From Harmothoe impar (Eukaryota > Annelida > Polychaeta > Phyllodocida > Polynoidae), in assembly GCA_947462335.1 (NCBI GenBank), contig OX381709.1:66394609-66458608 (forward strand): a DNA stretch of 64,000 nucleotides, written 5' to 3'. Shown one piece after another: positions 22,001 through 30,722 of this stretch. The position numbers and the translations under genes were made by a program. The notes under the pieces are model-generated. The model saw only the letters and a program-made list of their open reading frames with translations. It was not told the DNA's origin and searched no databases. Position 1 is the first letter of the stretch. Every line of letters starts with the position of its first letter.

Positions 22001-22879
22001 CATGGCAGCATCATGCATGCATGCATTCATAGCTAGTTAGTCGACTGGCAGTGCTTTCATGCATCATGACGACGAAGGACATGACATATTTAAGCATTAT
22101 GCGGCATGTAAAGGGTTATGCTAGTGGCTGTGAAAATTAGCCTAGTGCATCAAACTAGTGAGGTGTTAACACTGCTCCCAAATCACTAGAGACTAAAGGA
22201 TACTGAAATCAACGGAAGGGGAAAGGTTTGGACCTCTAAATCGCCCATGATCTATGCCCTGTTCTACACAGAGAAGAATAATTGCAGTTTTTTAACTGGT
22301 GAAAATCGTGGTGAGGGCCGCGATTTGGAATGAATAAAAGAAATCATCTTACAACAAATCCCACGGTCTATTATAATTAATATTAATGTGAACATATCAC
22401 GTGTACATGTTTGTTACTTGGTTCGTATTAGTTGTAGCGTGTATATTTCTCCTTCATTCCCAGAAGTAGCATTATTTTTCGTCATATGTACATCATTACT
22501 GACAACTTTAAAAACTCTATTGACAACTCAAGAAGTACCTCTGAGCCACCCTCCCTCAGCCATCGCTAACCTTTGAATACATTTGTAACAGAGGAGCACA
22601 GTGCCGAATTGTATAGGTCTATAGATGTAAGGTTATACCTCCCTGGTTCTGTCATGCATGGTAAAGGACAACGTGTGGTAACGTACTTTAAGAAGTTGGT
22701 AGTGACAATCAAAATTGATATTTTGAAAAATACCCAATATATTCGCCATCCTAAGCCTTCCCGATTTTGTTCAGAAGTGGCCGCATTTTGTACTTTTAGA
22801 AAAAGAAATAAAACGTACCTTCTAGTTGTGTAAGATGAGGTGGGGAAGTCCCATTACTGTCGTGGTGGAGACTATCCAT
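851..22879 (-). CDS. NR2E3: NR2E3/PNR-type nuclear receptor, seven coding exons, 3' end off window
   Basis: Orphan nuclear receptor acting in the nucleus as a DNA-binding transcriptional regulator; vertebrate NR2E3 controls photoreceptor identity and fly Hr51 acts in neurons. Exons join in compatible phases: 22819-22879, 16559-16717, 15097-15448, 13900-14003, 3758-3958, 2000-2208, 851-1094 (1,330 coding nt, 443 residues). Residues 74-150 are Pro/Ser-rich; the DNA-binding domain starts near residue 156 with C-x2-C-x13-C-x2-C, followed by C-x6-C-x9-C-x2-C. The P-box CNGCSG has the Asn typical of NR2E3 (the TLX/NR2E1 paralogue has Asp). The hinge QNERQPRN, then NIDVTS and LLFMAVKW, match the PNR family. 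Helices after about helix 7 of the ligand-binding domain are missing because the gene runs off the left edge. Expected full length is about 520 residues against about 410 in human; the excess is the longer N-terminus. Family assignment is firm; exact 5' UTR and isoforms are not known. Confidence 0.93.
1095..1999 (-). other. NR2E3 intron 6
   Basis: A 905-nt GT-AG intron. About half of it is the inverted pair of tRNA-like repeats at 1423-1859; the rest is AT-rich with nothing else I recognise. Confidence 0.85.
1423..1859. repeat. Inverted pair of tRNA-derived SINE-like units
   Basis: The arms (ACCAGCTCAGCCAAATCTCG to GTCCAGGATA, and the reverse) are inverted copies over about 165 bp. Each arm contains a tRNA-like segment: plus 1519-1590 (GTGGTTAGCACTGTGG, GAGTTCAATTCTC) and minus 1766-1693 (GTGGTTAGCACTGTGG, AAGTTCAAATCCC), resembling A and B boxes. 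The spacer is AT-rich. Confidence 0.7.
2000..2208 (-). CDS. NR2E3: NR2E3 coding exon 6: ligand-binding domain start
   Basis: The exon is 209 nt, phase 1 in and phase 0 out; acceptor TCGGCAG|GT, donor CAG|GTAC. It encodes [10 protein letters not shown], a short insert, then [20 protein letters not shown] and LPFRDQ, the helix 3 to helix 4 ligand-binding-domain signature of the NR2E group. Confidence 0.95.
2311..2662. repeat. Large foldback in NR2E3 intron 5
   Basis: Outer arms CTCGTTCCAAAATCATT and its near-reverse complement at 2650-2662; inner arms contain TTAGCTTGGAACAAGAG and CTCTTGTTCCAAGCTAA and the palindromic ATGGTAGTTTTACCAT. Transcribed as intron RNA it would form a long hairpin. 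Confidence 0.8.
3108..3536. mobile_element. GGCC-ended terminal-inverted-repeat element, copy 1
   Basis: Begins GGCC then an A-rich run then AGGTGTGTTTCAG; ends CTGAAACACACTTTTTTTTG then GCC. The interior has CCGACCCTACCTAG and its counterpart ATCCGACCAACCCTAGC. 429 bp with no coding capacity. Confidence 0.75.
3758..3958 (-). CDS. NR2E3: NR2E3 coding exon 5: hinge
   Basis: The exon is 201 nt, phase 1 in and out; acceptor TTTACAG|CC, donor G|GTAAGG. It begins by completing the Ala codon of [10 protein letters not shown], the conserved post-DBD segment, then continues through a variable hinge to [20 protein letters not shown], which parallels human NR2E3 ([20 protein letters not shown]). The preceding intron is about 9.9 kb. 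Confidence 0.94.
4918..5174. mobile_element. Palindromic TTAA-flanked MITE, copy B (full length)
   Basis: Starts TTAACCCTT and ends GGGTTAA. Ends are inverted (GACCGCA versus TGCGGCCC). The arms contain TGCAT..GAGTAACTCGC hairpin units, and the centre carries GTCGACCCTACAGGGTTGA facing AAAGGGTCGAC. TTAA flanks and CCC starts resemble piggyBac-type elements. Confidence 0.85.
5360..5812. repeat. 45-bp minisatellite (about 10 copies)
   Basis: The unit includes GATATCTGTGTAGCACAACA followed by ATGACAACCTGAACC and a variable CTTCTGTCG or CTCCTGCCA end. One copy is shortened by 9 bp. Because 45 is divisible by 3, open frames (Cys-rich on minus) run through it; it lies in intron 4 and I treat the ORF as an artefact. 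Confidence 0.93.
7080..7330. promoter_or_regulatory. CpG-rich island in NR2E3 intron 4
   Basis: GC- and CpG-rich stretch in AT-rich surroundings, with two GAGCAGCTC words and CCGCGGCATTTACGCGCG. Candidate conserved non-coding element; function not shown. Confidence 0.3.
8215..9400. promoter_or_regulatory. CpG-rich patches in intron 4 around MITE copy C
   Basis: Two patches (8,215-8,360 and 9,170-9,400), the second with TTTCGTCGGCCGTAATTAAC and GGCGGCATGAAAGG, followed by C-runs. Candidate regulatory sequence only. Confidence 0.25.
8743..8970. mobile_element. Palindromic MITE, copy C
   Basis: TTAACCCTTTATG at the left and CCTAAAGGGTTAA at the right; the internal GTACTCGCCAATGCTGCAT and GGGAGTGTA match the family; hairpins are degraded. 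Confidence 0.75.
9540..10015. repeat. Degenerate 33-37-bp tandem array
   Basis: About thirteen imperfect units built on CTGCCACCCATAACTACA then AGCCTGTCACCTG. Strong divergence indicates an old array. Confidence 0.85.
10672..12170 (-). mobile_element. Non-LTR retrotransposon (CR1/Jockey-like) 3' fragment, broken
   Basis: Minus-strand frames encode C-terminal reverse-transcriptase segments: LTVNTQ-like and [12 protein letters not shown] (11,940-12,070), then [13 protein letters not shown] and [15 protein letters not shown] (11,290-11,400), then [16 protein letters not shown] and a downstream [16 protein letters not shown] (10,990-11,250). Frameshifts separate the blocks. The 3' end is a TCAA repeat, seen on plus as (TTGA)n at 10,670-10,690. 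A pogo-like MITE interrupts it. Confidence 0.75.
11410..11909. mobile_element. Pogo/Tc1-mariner-like MITE inserted in the LINE
   Basis: Inverted ends CAGTCAACT and AGTTGACTG, flanked by TA on both sides (11408-11409, 11910-11911). Subterminal GTGGTCACCTC motifs recur in both arms. No transposase is encoded. Removing it restores the interrupted LINE reading frame across the junction. Confidence 0.85.
13900..14003 (-). CDS. NR2E3: NR2E3 coding exon 4: second zinc finger
   Basis: The exon is 104 nt, phase 2 in and phase 1 out; acceptor CTTACAG|G, donor G|GTAGGC. It encodes [16 protein letters not shown] and [13 protein letters not shown], the second zinc finger and start of the C-terminal extension. 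The cysteine spacing and the [15 protein letters not shown] core are NR2E-type. Confidence 0.95.
14067..14359. mobile_element. Palindromic MITE, copy D (tandem hairpin)
   Basis: Ends TAACCCTTTAAGG and ACGGGTTAA. The left arm has the hairpin unit duplicated: the perfect inverted repeat CTGGCGAGTAACTCGCCAG is followed by a second unit, CTGACGAGTAACTCGCCGG. The centre has CCGACCCTACAGGGTTAA. Confidence 0.85.
14770..15060. repeat. Short tandem array (AGTAGTATAT type)
   Basis: Five to six units of about 45-58 bp with AGTAGTATATGCAAAGG, TTTAATGTCAACGC and ATGATAGTAG. Confidence 0.8.
15097..15448 (-). CDS. NR2E3: NR2E3 coding exon 3: Pro/Ser-rich linker and first zinc finger
   Basis: The exon is 352 nt, phase 1 in and phase 2 out. 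The acceptor lies after a long C/T tract ending CCTCCAG. It encodes the Pro/Ser-rich linker and the first zinc finger through KLIY plus two bases of an Arg codon. The donor reads AG|GCAAGT, a GC-type donor with otherwise perfect consensus; the Arg codon is completed by exon 4. The exon is very GC-rich and so has open antisense frames, which I treat as shadows. Confidence 0.93.
15449..16558 (-). other. NR2E3 intron 2
   Basis: A 1,110-nt GT-AG intron, phase 1, carrying a short CAG-rich run at about 15,921-15,960 and a palindromic MITE at 16053-16311. Confidence 0.85.
16053..16311. mobile_element. Palindromic MITE, copy E
   Basis: TTTAACCCTTTAATGG at the left and CATTAAAGGGTTAA at the right; both arm hairpins are present (right arm AGCGAGTTACTCGCC). 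Confidence 0.85.
16559..16717 (-). CDS. NR2E3: NR2E3 coding exon 2 with PMDLS motif
   Basis: The exon is 159 nt, phase 1 in and phase 1 out, with donor G|GTAAGTAC. It encodes residues 21-73 of the N-terminal region, including a run of six Asn followed by [15 protein letters not shown] (about residues 65-69) fits the CtBP-binding consensus PxDLS. The acceptor is a tandem CAGCAG (NAGNAG): use of the upstream AG (exon start 16720) would add one codon. Confidence 0.87.
18090..18900. promoter_or_regulatory. CpG-rich block with inverted ETS pair in intron 1
   Basis: ACCGGAAGTG at 18370-18379 and its exact reverse complement CACTTCCGGT at 18396-18405, inside a CpG-rich segment that also has TTTGATT repeats (18,160-18,220). 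It could be an internal promoter or enhancer. Confidence 0.4.
19250..20060. repeat. 33-bp CA-rich minisatellite with higher-order structure
   Basis: Units of 33 bp (CACACCACACTGCCTACACA then CAGTCATCACACC) with variants (ACCTTACTGCCTGTACA; ATCAAACTGCCTACATA) in a recurring order. The 320-codon plus frame through it is a consequence of the 33-bp period. Confidence 0.92.
20880..21110. promoter_or_regulatory. CpG-rich patch with shared 20-mer
   Basis: Contains, on minus, TAACGTTTCAAATTTGATTG, found again with one mismatch at 46.99 kb. Confidence 0.3.
21940..22118. mobile_element. Palindromic MITE, copy F (5'-truncated)
   Basis: Right end TATGCGGCATGTAAAGGGTTA and CATGCATCATGACGACGAAGG match the family. 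The left end and most of one arm are missing. Confidence 0.7.
22819..22879 (-). CDS. NR2E3: NR2E3 coding exon 1 (start codon)
   Basis: The ATG at 22877-22879 sits in an ideal Kozak context (A at -3, G at +4). Twenty codons ([20 protein letters not shown]) are followed by one base and the donor G|GTACGT. Phase 1 matches the exon 2 acceptor exactly, giving a split Gly codon. There is no other supported start between here and exon 2, so I chose this one. The 5' UTR extends to higher coordinates. Confidence 0.82.
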
Positions 22880-23039
22880 GGTGTGAATGTGTGTGAAGGG
22901 GATGTAAGGGGTAATATGTCCGCGCTCACTCTCTATGCAGCAACACAGTGTTGCAGGCCGTCACTTTGGGTGAACTAATGGTGTCATGGAGGCTAAGGCA
23001 ACACGAGAATCCGGCCGCTGATGCCTGTCACTGAGAGTG

Positions 23040-23205
23040 TATCATCAGTGTCCACTCTCACCCTACCAAATACTGGAGGAACCCCCACGCCGCGCGCCTA
23101 TATGATCCGCCTGGCCACCTGTGTCGGCGGCCAGGCACCGCTATCTGGGCGGAGCTTCTGATGATGGCCACGCCCATGGGGTCATATTCTGATTGGGAGA
23201 AGCGC
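23040..23205 (-). promoter_or_regulatory. Candidate core promoter of NR2E3
   Basis: Upstream of the exon 1 start codon on the minus strand, in order toward the gene, are a CCAAT box (ATTGG on plus at 23192-23196), CACCC/GC-box sites (plus 23168-23175 and 23147-23154) and a TATA-like CATATAGG (plus 23097-23104). This spacing would put initiation near 23,070 and give a 5' UTR of about 190 nt. Motif content only; no transcript evidence. Confidence 0.4.
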
Positions 23206-23299
23206 GGTGTGGCAGTCTGGGTGGGTACTTCGGGGGGGGGGGGGGGTAATTGTAATGCGCTCCAGTTGGATTAAGGGTTATAGTGACTGGCGAAATTGT

Positions 23300-26200
23300 T
23301 CTGTATGGTTTAGCTGAGCTCGGTACTCAGTTCAAATGTTTAATCAAACATGTCTTCTGATGTAGAACTCGTTCATTGCATTTGGATGATGTTTTCACTC
23401 TGGAAAAAGCAAATATGACATGGCCGATAGGCCCATTTATTTACTAATATCATCTTTACTCGGTATATTTAGCTCGTCCCCTATACACCTTCATTTATCA
23501 ACCCCCACCTTTATTATGCAATGCAGCGCCAAACACAAAAGGTCATTGCCTTGGTCGAAGCCCAATTTCCATATACTACTTACACCCTGACTCAAGACCA
23601 CTGGACGCGCTCTGCACTTGCTTGAACAGCCTAGTCCCGGGAGCCATGTTCATATCTTTCCCGGACCGACAACCTATTCCATCGAGTGTTAACTGACCGG
23701 TCTGTGGTACTATCTACATATTTAATGATGGATTCTCACCACAAGACTGTTATTTTGAGACACACCCACGTTAGCCCTGCACTACTCGGTTCATCCTTCC
23801 CGCCCCCCGTTTACATTTGGCCGCGCGCTAACAGCGGATCGCGCCGCAGACGACATCTGGATGTTCGCAGCCACGATCTCGCCGCCTTTTGATTGGACAA
23901 CCACAGTGCCAAAACAAACCAATCATGCTCTACTAGCTCCTGTGTTGTGCAGCCATTGCAGTGTCAGCTGAAAAGGCAAAGTGTCAGGCGCCTTTAAAAC
24001 GCCATGGCTATCGTTAAAAGCACTATGAATAATTAATCACTCACTAATTGGGACCCTTAACAATACACGATCGTAAAGTTCCACTTACTTGAGGTGGTGA
24101 TCAATTAGACGTGAATCTTTCACGGAATGTGGAAAATATCACTTCTGATTCCTTTGTTATTTCAGTTGTATTTCAATAATATCGCAAGGAGTGTTTTTTG
24201 TGTGTTGTTTCTTTCTCGTGGGGCCGAGGGTGAGGGGGGACACTTTGGACTGGGTAGGCCCGAAGAAATTTGGACCCCCAAGGAATTTCAAAATGTATTT
24301 ATCATAACATCTAACATCTGCAAGACAGCTTCTTGGTATTGCCTCAAACGATAACATTAAAACGAAAGCACACAAATGTAACTGAAATTTCATGATTCAT
24401 AATTGTATACTTTTCAAGGCCAAGACCACCATAAGTAATACTAATAGTGACTACCTCACAGATGATAACCCTTGACTGGTGCGGTCTGAGGAAAGGCAGT
24501 CGGTTGGCCTTGTCTTTTTGTGCTTTACGTAAAAGAGGGCATGTCACGGATTGTCGGTGAGGAGATAGTGGGATGTGCGGGGCCAGCTAGAGTCTGTCTG
24601 CCATCTGTGGAAACTTTGAGTTGTATTCAGCCATACCCAACTTATTATGTGGGTGGCATGGCTTTTAATAAAAGTACAATGACAATCTTGGCATGGGTTC
24701 CACTCCGAGGAGAATGAAAAACCTACATTAAAACGTAGAATAACCCCACCCTATTTGTAGGTGTCTCTCATCTATTGCCGTCAATGGGTTAAACTTGCCC
24801 GAACCCCAATTTAGTTTAGGTGAGAGAGGTGAGGGTTCTGGGTTGACCAACTCCTTACTCAATCTCTCCTCCGACCACACTCTTCCATTCACTACCTTAG
24901 ACTTAGAGTTTAGCTGGGTGATAATTAAGGAGACCTTGCCCACTTCCTCCAGGCAGTGTGTGGATGGGGTTTAGCAGGGATTGTGATGCACAGCGGCGTC
25001 TGTCCCCGCTGACCAACGACCACCACGCCCTCCCCCGGGACGCGGCAGGCACCGGAACCAGCCGACCGTGAAATCGACACGGTCATAACCCCCTCCCCCT
25101 GGCGGCGGACACGCGCGTCAATCATAGTGGGGTGAACAATGACGGACCGACCCGCCGCTAGTGGTGGGGGTCAACACTCGTGCGGTACGCGATCCTCCAT
25201 CCGCCACGATTGGGGTGGATGGCTTTTGTATGCTCCTAGCGGTGTATGACTGTCTATTCTTTATGGGGGTCTGTGGGGTTGAGATTGTCTTTATGGCTAT
25301 GAGTTGCTTTGTTTGGGGAAGGTCTATACATATTGCATTACGCTCTATGGATAATGCATGTTTCATTGTCCGTGGCAAAATGAGTTAATGTATAGCATGA
25401 TCAAGTATGTACGATGTGACATATCGCTTAAAACCATCTGCATCCTGTATTGGGTAAACACATACATAGATTGTCATGCACATACATATACAACCATGTG
25501 TCATTTCATGTGGAGAAACAACGTTACCATTGTATTGTATGGGAAGGCCCGGTCTCCACGCCACCATGAAGAAACTGTATCTCATTCTCCATGGATCCGT
25601 TCTCAACTGTAATGCAATGATGATGTAATCAAAATAGCTTTGAACCAAATCCTGCTTAGTTTGATATAAGTCAATGGATCACATGGAATAAATACAGAGA
25701 TCCACTCTAACCAGTCTGAACTCTTGGTTTCCCCACTTGTGGTGCCTTGGATCATATCACACGAGGCAGATATGATCCAAGGCACCAATTTTAGAGAGAC
25801 TTGTCGTTCAGACAGATCATCATGGACCTGTGTCCATATTATAATGTGCTTCAATGGAATGGAGTGGCATGAGGTGTAATTCTAATAGTATTCACATTGT
25901 CCTTCTTCCCACTATAGTAGGCTTACTTGTCTTCCAATGCTCCAAAATTAGGTTGGTCTTTACCGCAATCACTTATATCAAAGCTGGTCCATTTAGAGAG
26001 ATCCCCTGTGGCATCCTGTATACAGCAGTTCACGAGGTAACCAGCGTAGGCCCGCCGCCTAGTGGAACGCGGCCAAACTAGAGGCTACATTTCTAACAAC
26101 ACGTTGCGTCTCTGGAGTTTGCTGTCCCTCTATCAGGAGTACGAAAAACGCTCCCATCCGCCGCCCTGTAATTTCCCCAACCCGACACCGATAGCCTATA

Positions 26201-27180
26201 TTTTGCCCCCTGTGATGTTGATGAATATAGTAGGGACTCCCAGACTTCTCTGGACCATACATTTTCAAAATGGAAAGCGCTGGATTGGAACATCGACTGA
26301 TTCCCCTGGGATGTCAGAGTGGATAGGAAGAGGTCTATATGAGCCTGTATTAACAGCAATTAACCAGGATTGACTAAATACCCACACGTAATGGCATATA
26401 GAAAGTGAAGGTCACCATAGTATACGTCTGTCATTTGCATAGAGTAGCCATATTGCTGACCACCATGGATGGCCTGGGATTGCCACCCGCCCCCTCCTGC
26501 ACCCGCCCCTCCCTAACGCAATAAGCAAGCGCCTGGACGCACAACCTCAGCATAATACCGGATGGAGAAGTCAGATCACGTGAAATCTCACGACATGCGT
26601 TGATCTCATTTTGCCCTGCTGCCCCTCCCATGCCTGACGCCTCTCCCTAACCCCGCACTCCGTCTAGCTATTGCTTTATACCTGCGTCCAGGTTATATTC
26701 TCATCAAGGTAGACCTAAATCATAAGTCGGTTCTATTTGTGACAAGATACATATAGAGCTTAAGTTGTGAAATATGTTTATTTGGCAAAGATTTATTACG
26801 TGTATCGCCTTTCAATAGGCGCCAACAACAGCATACCACAGACATCCCCTCCTCATTGAAGGAGAGGCTCAATGCATTTACATGTATACTCCAGATACAC
26901 TACCAGATAGTGCCAGGTGACTCTCTTTGATACATTTGTTACATGATAATACATGTATAAGTGTTATGCCTACTTAGTCTACGAGATCTATATCCTAACA
27001 TTGAAAACATGTGCACATCATGCATGCCATAACAAAAGTCAAACTGTCTACCCCTCACCCCCAGGCAATTCATTCACGAAATGGTCCCGCATAGCCACAG
27101 GCCTTTCCCATACAGAAATGAGATTCCACAAACTGCGCCAAATATTTCAAGGTTGCTGCAGTCTCTAAGAAAACCGCGAG
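23300..27180. other. Gene-poor interval
   Basis: Mixed AT-rich and CpG-containing sequence (CpG patches near 23,790-23,990 and 24,960-25,190). Includes TAATTAATCACTCACTAATT-like A/T homeodomain-type words near 24,028 and the hairpin at 25,740. No gene supported. Confidence 0.5.
25740..25787. repeat. Perfect 19-bp hairpin
   Basis: TGGTGCCTTGGATCATATC and its exact reverse complement separated by a 10-nt loop. Not embedded in an obvious element. No T-tract follows. Confidence 0.85.
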
Positions 27181-27790
27181 TGTGAGCTGATTCTGAGCCG
27201 CTCTGAGGCGTTGTGAATTGCTCCGAGCCGCTGCCGAGTAGCTCGGCAATCAGTTCACACTCCGCAGTAAAGAGCTGCCTCAAGCATCATTAATACACTC
27301 CCCAGTTTTTCCTCTTTTCCCATCAGCTGTCGAGTTTGCGTCATAGCAAAACAACACCGTCCCCCGCAGCGTGGCCATAAGAAATCAGATGAGAAACGTA
27401 GGAGGGCGGTGGTCGCGTCTGAGACGCGTAGAAAATTAGATTTTTCGCGCGCGATGTTTTCCTGCCTTGCAGCTGTGCCGCGGCCGCGGGCATAATCTAA
27501 TCCACTGCCGCCACAGAGGAGCCTGCCACCTAACTGACATCTTCCCTTTGATGTATGTATCCTATTGGATTTATTGTCGTCTAATATGATTTTGCCGGGT
27601 TGGCGTGGCGGGCGGCAACGCGGCATTTACATATTCATAACGCGCCGCTCACCCCGCGGAGGTTTCTGACGCGCCCAGTCGGGGCGGGCGGCAATGGGCA
27701 AGGCCATCTAATTTGGGCCTGATTTATAATCAATTTGCCGCGTGCGATGAACACAATGTGTGGCCACAAGTCAGTGGATAATCCCAACCC
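27180..27790. promoter_or_regulatory. CpG island in the gene-poor region
   Basis: Dense CpG stretch with CGCGGCCGCGGGC, a CATTTACATATTCATA homeodomain/POU-like site and GATTTATAATCAATTTG. No ORF supported. Confidence 0.35.
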
Positions 27791-28259
27791 ACTAATCCCC
27801 CTAGAGGAAAGCCCTTGATCCCCTCAACCCCCTCACCCAACCTCCAAGCTAGAGATTAGTAGGACCCGGCCACAAGGCACAATGGTAGGCAGTAACATGG
27901 GACAGGTATTCTTAGCTTTATTTCTTTATATCTAAATCAGAAATAGTACGTTCATAGTAGGTGGTACCTATTTTAATACGACTACCCCGGTTGAGGTTAC
28001 TCCATAGACGAACCAAGTAAAACAAGCGTGTGCATTGAGTTAAACAGTTGGTTTAAACATACATGTGTGGAGAAAGAAGTAAACTGGAAAAAAAATCTAC
28101 TACATGGATATTAGCCCAAAAGAGGGTATATCTCCCTACTTCATGCTACGTAGTACTTATAACGTGTGATACTTGTCGTGTGTAAGTAGGGATGTGAACT
28201 TAACATAAACATATATATTGGGGTTATAGTAACTGCAGTAATGTATATGGATAAATACT

Positions 28260-28960
28260 TACACGTTATATGTAGTGGTTATACTGCATATAGAGTAGGC
28301 TGTAAGCCTGATGAAAATAACAATTGTCATGTACGACTTACATCGTGGATGTAATAGCTATCCTGCATTTAGAGTGGGATGTACGACTGGCGAAAATAAC
28401 AAAAGTCATGTGTACTACTTACATTGTAGATGTAGTAATTATACTGCATAATAGCGTATGTATGCCTGCTGAAAATAGCATAAGTCATGTACTACTTTCA
28501 TTGTAGATGTAGTAATTATACTGCATAATAGAGTAGGGTGTAAGCCCGATGAAAATAACAAGCCATGTACTATACTTACATTCCGGTTGTACTGTCACAG
28601 TGGCAATGCATGCAGAGTACAATATAACCGGGTGAAACTACCCATTGCAATGTACTACTTACACACCCATGGTCATATACTACTTACATACCCATTGCCA
28701 TGCACTACTTACATACCCATTGCCATGTACTACTTACATACCCATTACCATGTACTACTTACATACCCATTGGCATCTACTCCTTACATACCCATTTCAA
28801 TATACTACTTACATACCCATTTCAATGTACTACTTACATACCCATTGCCATGTACTACTTACATTGTGGTTGTAGCAGTTGCACTGCCCATAAAGGAGGA
28901 TATAGCCGGGTAAAACTGCCCCTTGTCATGAACTACATTGTTGATTCCGTGTCAATTCAA
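28260..28960. repeat. Compound tandem array (85-95-bp and 25-bp units)
   Basis: Left part: about four units with GTAGTTATACTGCATA, GAGTAGG and GAAAATAACA. Right part (28,640-28,860): about nine 25-bp units around CCATGTACTACTTACATACC. A diverged single unit recurs at 29,330-29,430. Confidence 0.88.
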
Positions 28961-29699
28961 CCGGAGGCTCCCGGATGACCATCTCCAATTTCCATGTTAA
29001 TTTTTAATCTGATTGCCCGATGTATCCATACTGCCCCCCCCCCCCAACATTTCTGATCAAATTTCCACATAGTTTCTGAGTTCTGGCTCGCTCAGTCGGG
29101 GCGGGGTGTCTGCTCTAGTAAGAAAAACCTCAATTCTAGCCATGGAATAACTGTCAGGGTTACAGGTTTTCTTTTTTGGTAGCACATAGCCCAATATTTT
29201 CTTCAATAGACTTCTATATCATGACATTAGGGGTAAAATAAAATTATAGAATGACCTCTAACTATCTGGAAATAGCTGTTTGAAACCCGGTGTATAAGAC
29301 TTAGAGTGGTAACCCTGATTTAACTACTCATTGTCATATACTACTCACCTTGTGGTTGTGACAGTTGTATTGCACATACAGTAGAGTGTACGCCTGGTGA
29401 AACTACCCATCGCCGTGTACTACTTGTATTACTATTTGAGATACTGTGTAGAGATGGATGGATCTAAACTTCATAAAAACTAGCTATTCCTTCGCTTGAA
29501 TAATTAGTCAGATTTTAACTTCCCTTCTCAAATCTGTCTAGATATGTATCATGATGAAGTTGGCTTGGATAACACCGGAATATATTTCTTTACATAGTCG
29601 TGCACTGGGTATAATTATCGAGGGATGTAAGCAGAACTAGTAGTACTACCCCATTAGTCTCCTTCCTATTCACATTTCATAAAATACATGTATGGTAAC

Positions 29700-30120
29700 C
29701 TATAGCACCTTACTTGCTTCCTGTCCACTTTTTGTCCCTAGGACCGTCCATTGTGCTCTCCTCCCGTGGCCTCTACCCCCTCCCCACCCTGCCCATACAG
29801 TCAGCCGGTGCCCAAATCACACATACAGATACCTCCCACCCCCAGCCCTGCCCGTGACGCAGGAGGATGGATGGCCGAGTGGTGGCGACCAGACATCGGC
29901 ATTCGGGCCACGACTTCTCGCACGCCGACTACAATAACTCGCGCTCCTCCGCCCGCCGTCGATCGTCGCGCGCGACCACGCGTGAAATTGGGGCGTCCGA
30001 GATTTGGCGGCAGGGCGGCATCTAGGAGCGTCGGGGCATCGTTCATGGCCTGGAGCCTGTGACGGGTGGTGGGCTGGAGCATGGGAGGGTGGGAGGCCTT
30101 CCACCCAGGAGGGAGTGAAG
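29700..30120. promoter_or_regulatory. CpG-rich patch
   Basis: GC-rich with CGCCGTCGATCGTCGCGCGC and several overlapping open frames on both strands, expected from composition alone. Confidence 0.25.
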
Positions 30121-30504
30121 GTCATGCGGATTGATCGCTAAAGGGGCACCTCCCATACCCCCTGTTCTCCACCATGGAGCAAGGTGGGATGGTGAGAACG
30201 AGGTGTGTCGGTAGGGATGGGGGGTGGGAGGTGGCGGTGGGAGAGCAGATCGTCTATAGACCTATCAAATCAGACTGGGTGCTGCCTTTCTGTACAGTCA
30301 GGCGGGGTATTGAGTTGCTGATGCTCGCTGTGCCATTGCCTCAGTATAGGAATGTATAATGGGCTGGTTTTGAGGGAGAACTCATCAATGTGAGCGGGGG
30401 GCCATGTCTACATAAGAGTTGACGGTTTATGCAAGAAACTGGAGCCTACTTCACACTGTATAGTAAATTGTATTATGAACATTGTATAGCATTGTGAACA
30501 TTGC

Positions 30505-30722
30505 TAGGGTAGATTCACCTGGAGTCGGACACATTCCTTGAGACGGACACTTGCTTTTGTGGATATTCAAGCATTTTAAGCTATTTATTTGAAGATAATG
30601 GTAAAGTCTAGGTGTTATTCTTTCCAAGAAGCAAACAATTGAAGTGGCATTGGGCATGAATAACCTCATATTTCACTGTCCGTCTCAGGGTATGTGCCCG
30701 ACTCATGGTGAATCTACCCTAT
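30505..30722. repeat. Foldback element
   Basis: TAGGGTAGATTCACCTGGAG..GACGGACAC at the left against GTCCGTCTCAGGG..GGTGAATCTACCCTA at the right. Confidence 0.7.

Larger units (their letters stand above)
16718..22818 (-). other. NR2E3 intron 1 (about 6.1 kb)
   Basis: GT-AG intron, phase 1. It contains a CpG-rich block with paired ETS-type sites (18.09-18.90 kb), a long minisatellite (19.25-20.06 kb), a second CpG-rich patch (20.88-21.11 kb) and a truncated palindromic MITE (21.94-22.12 kb). No additional exon could be supported. Confidence 0.75.

Noticed and set aside
28587..28978. Tyr/His-rich plus ORFs
   Set aside because: They arise from the 25-bp tandem units.
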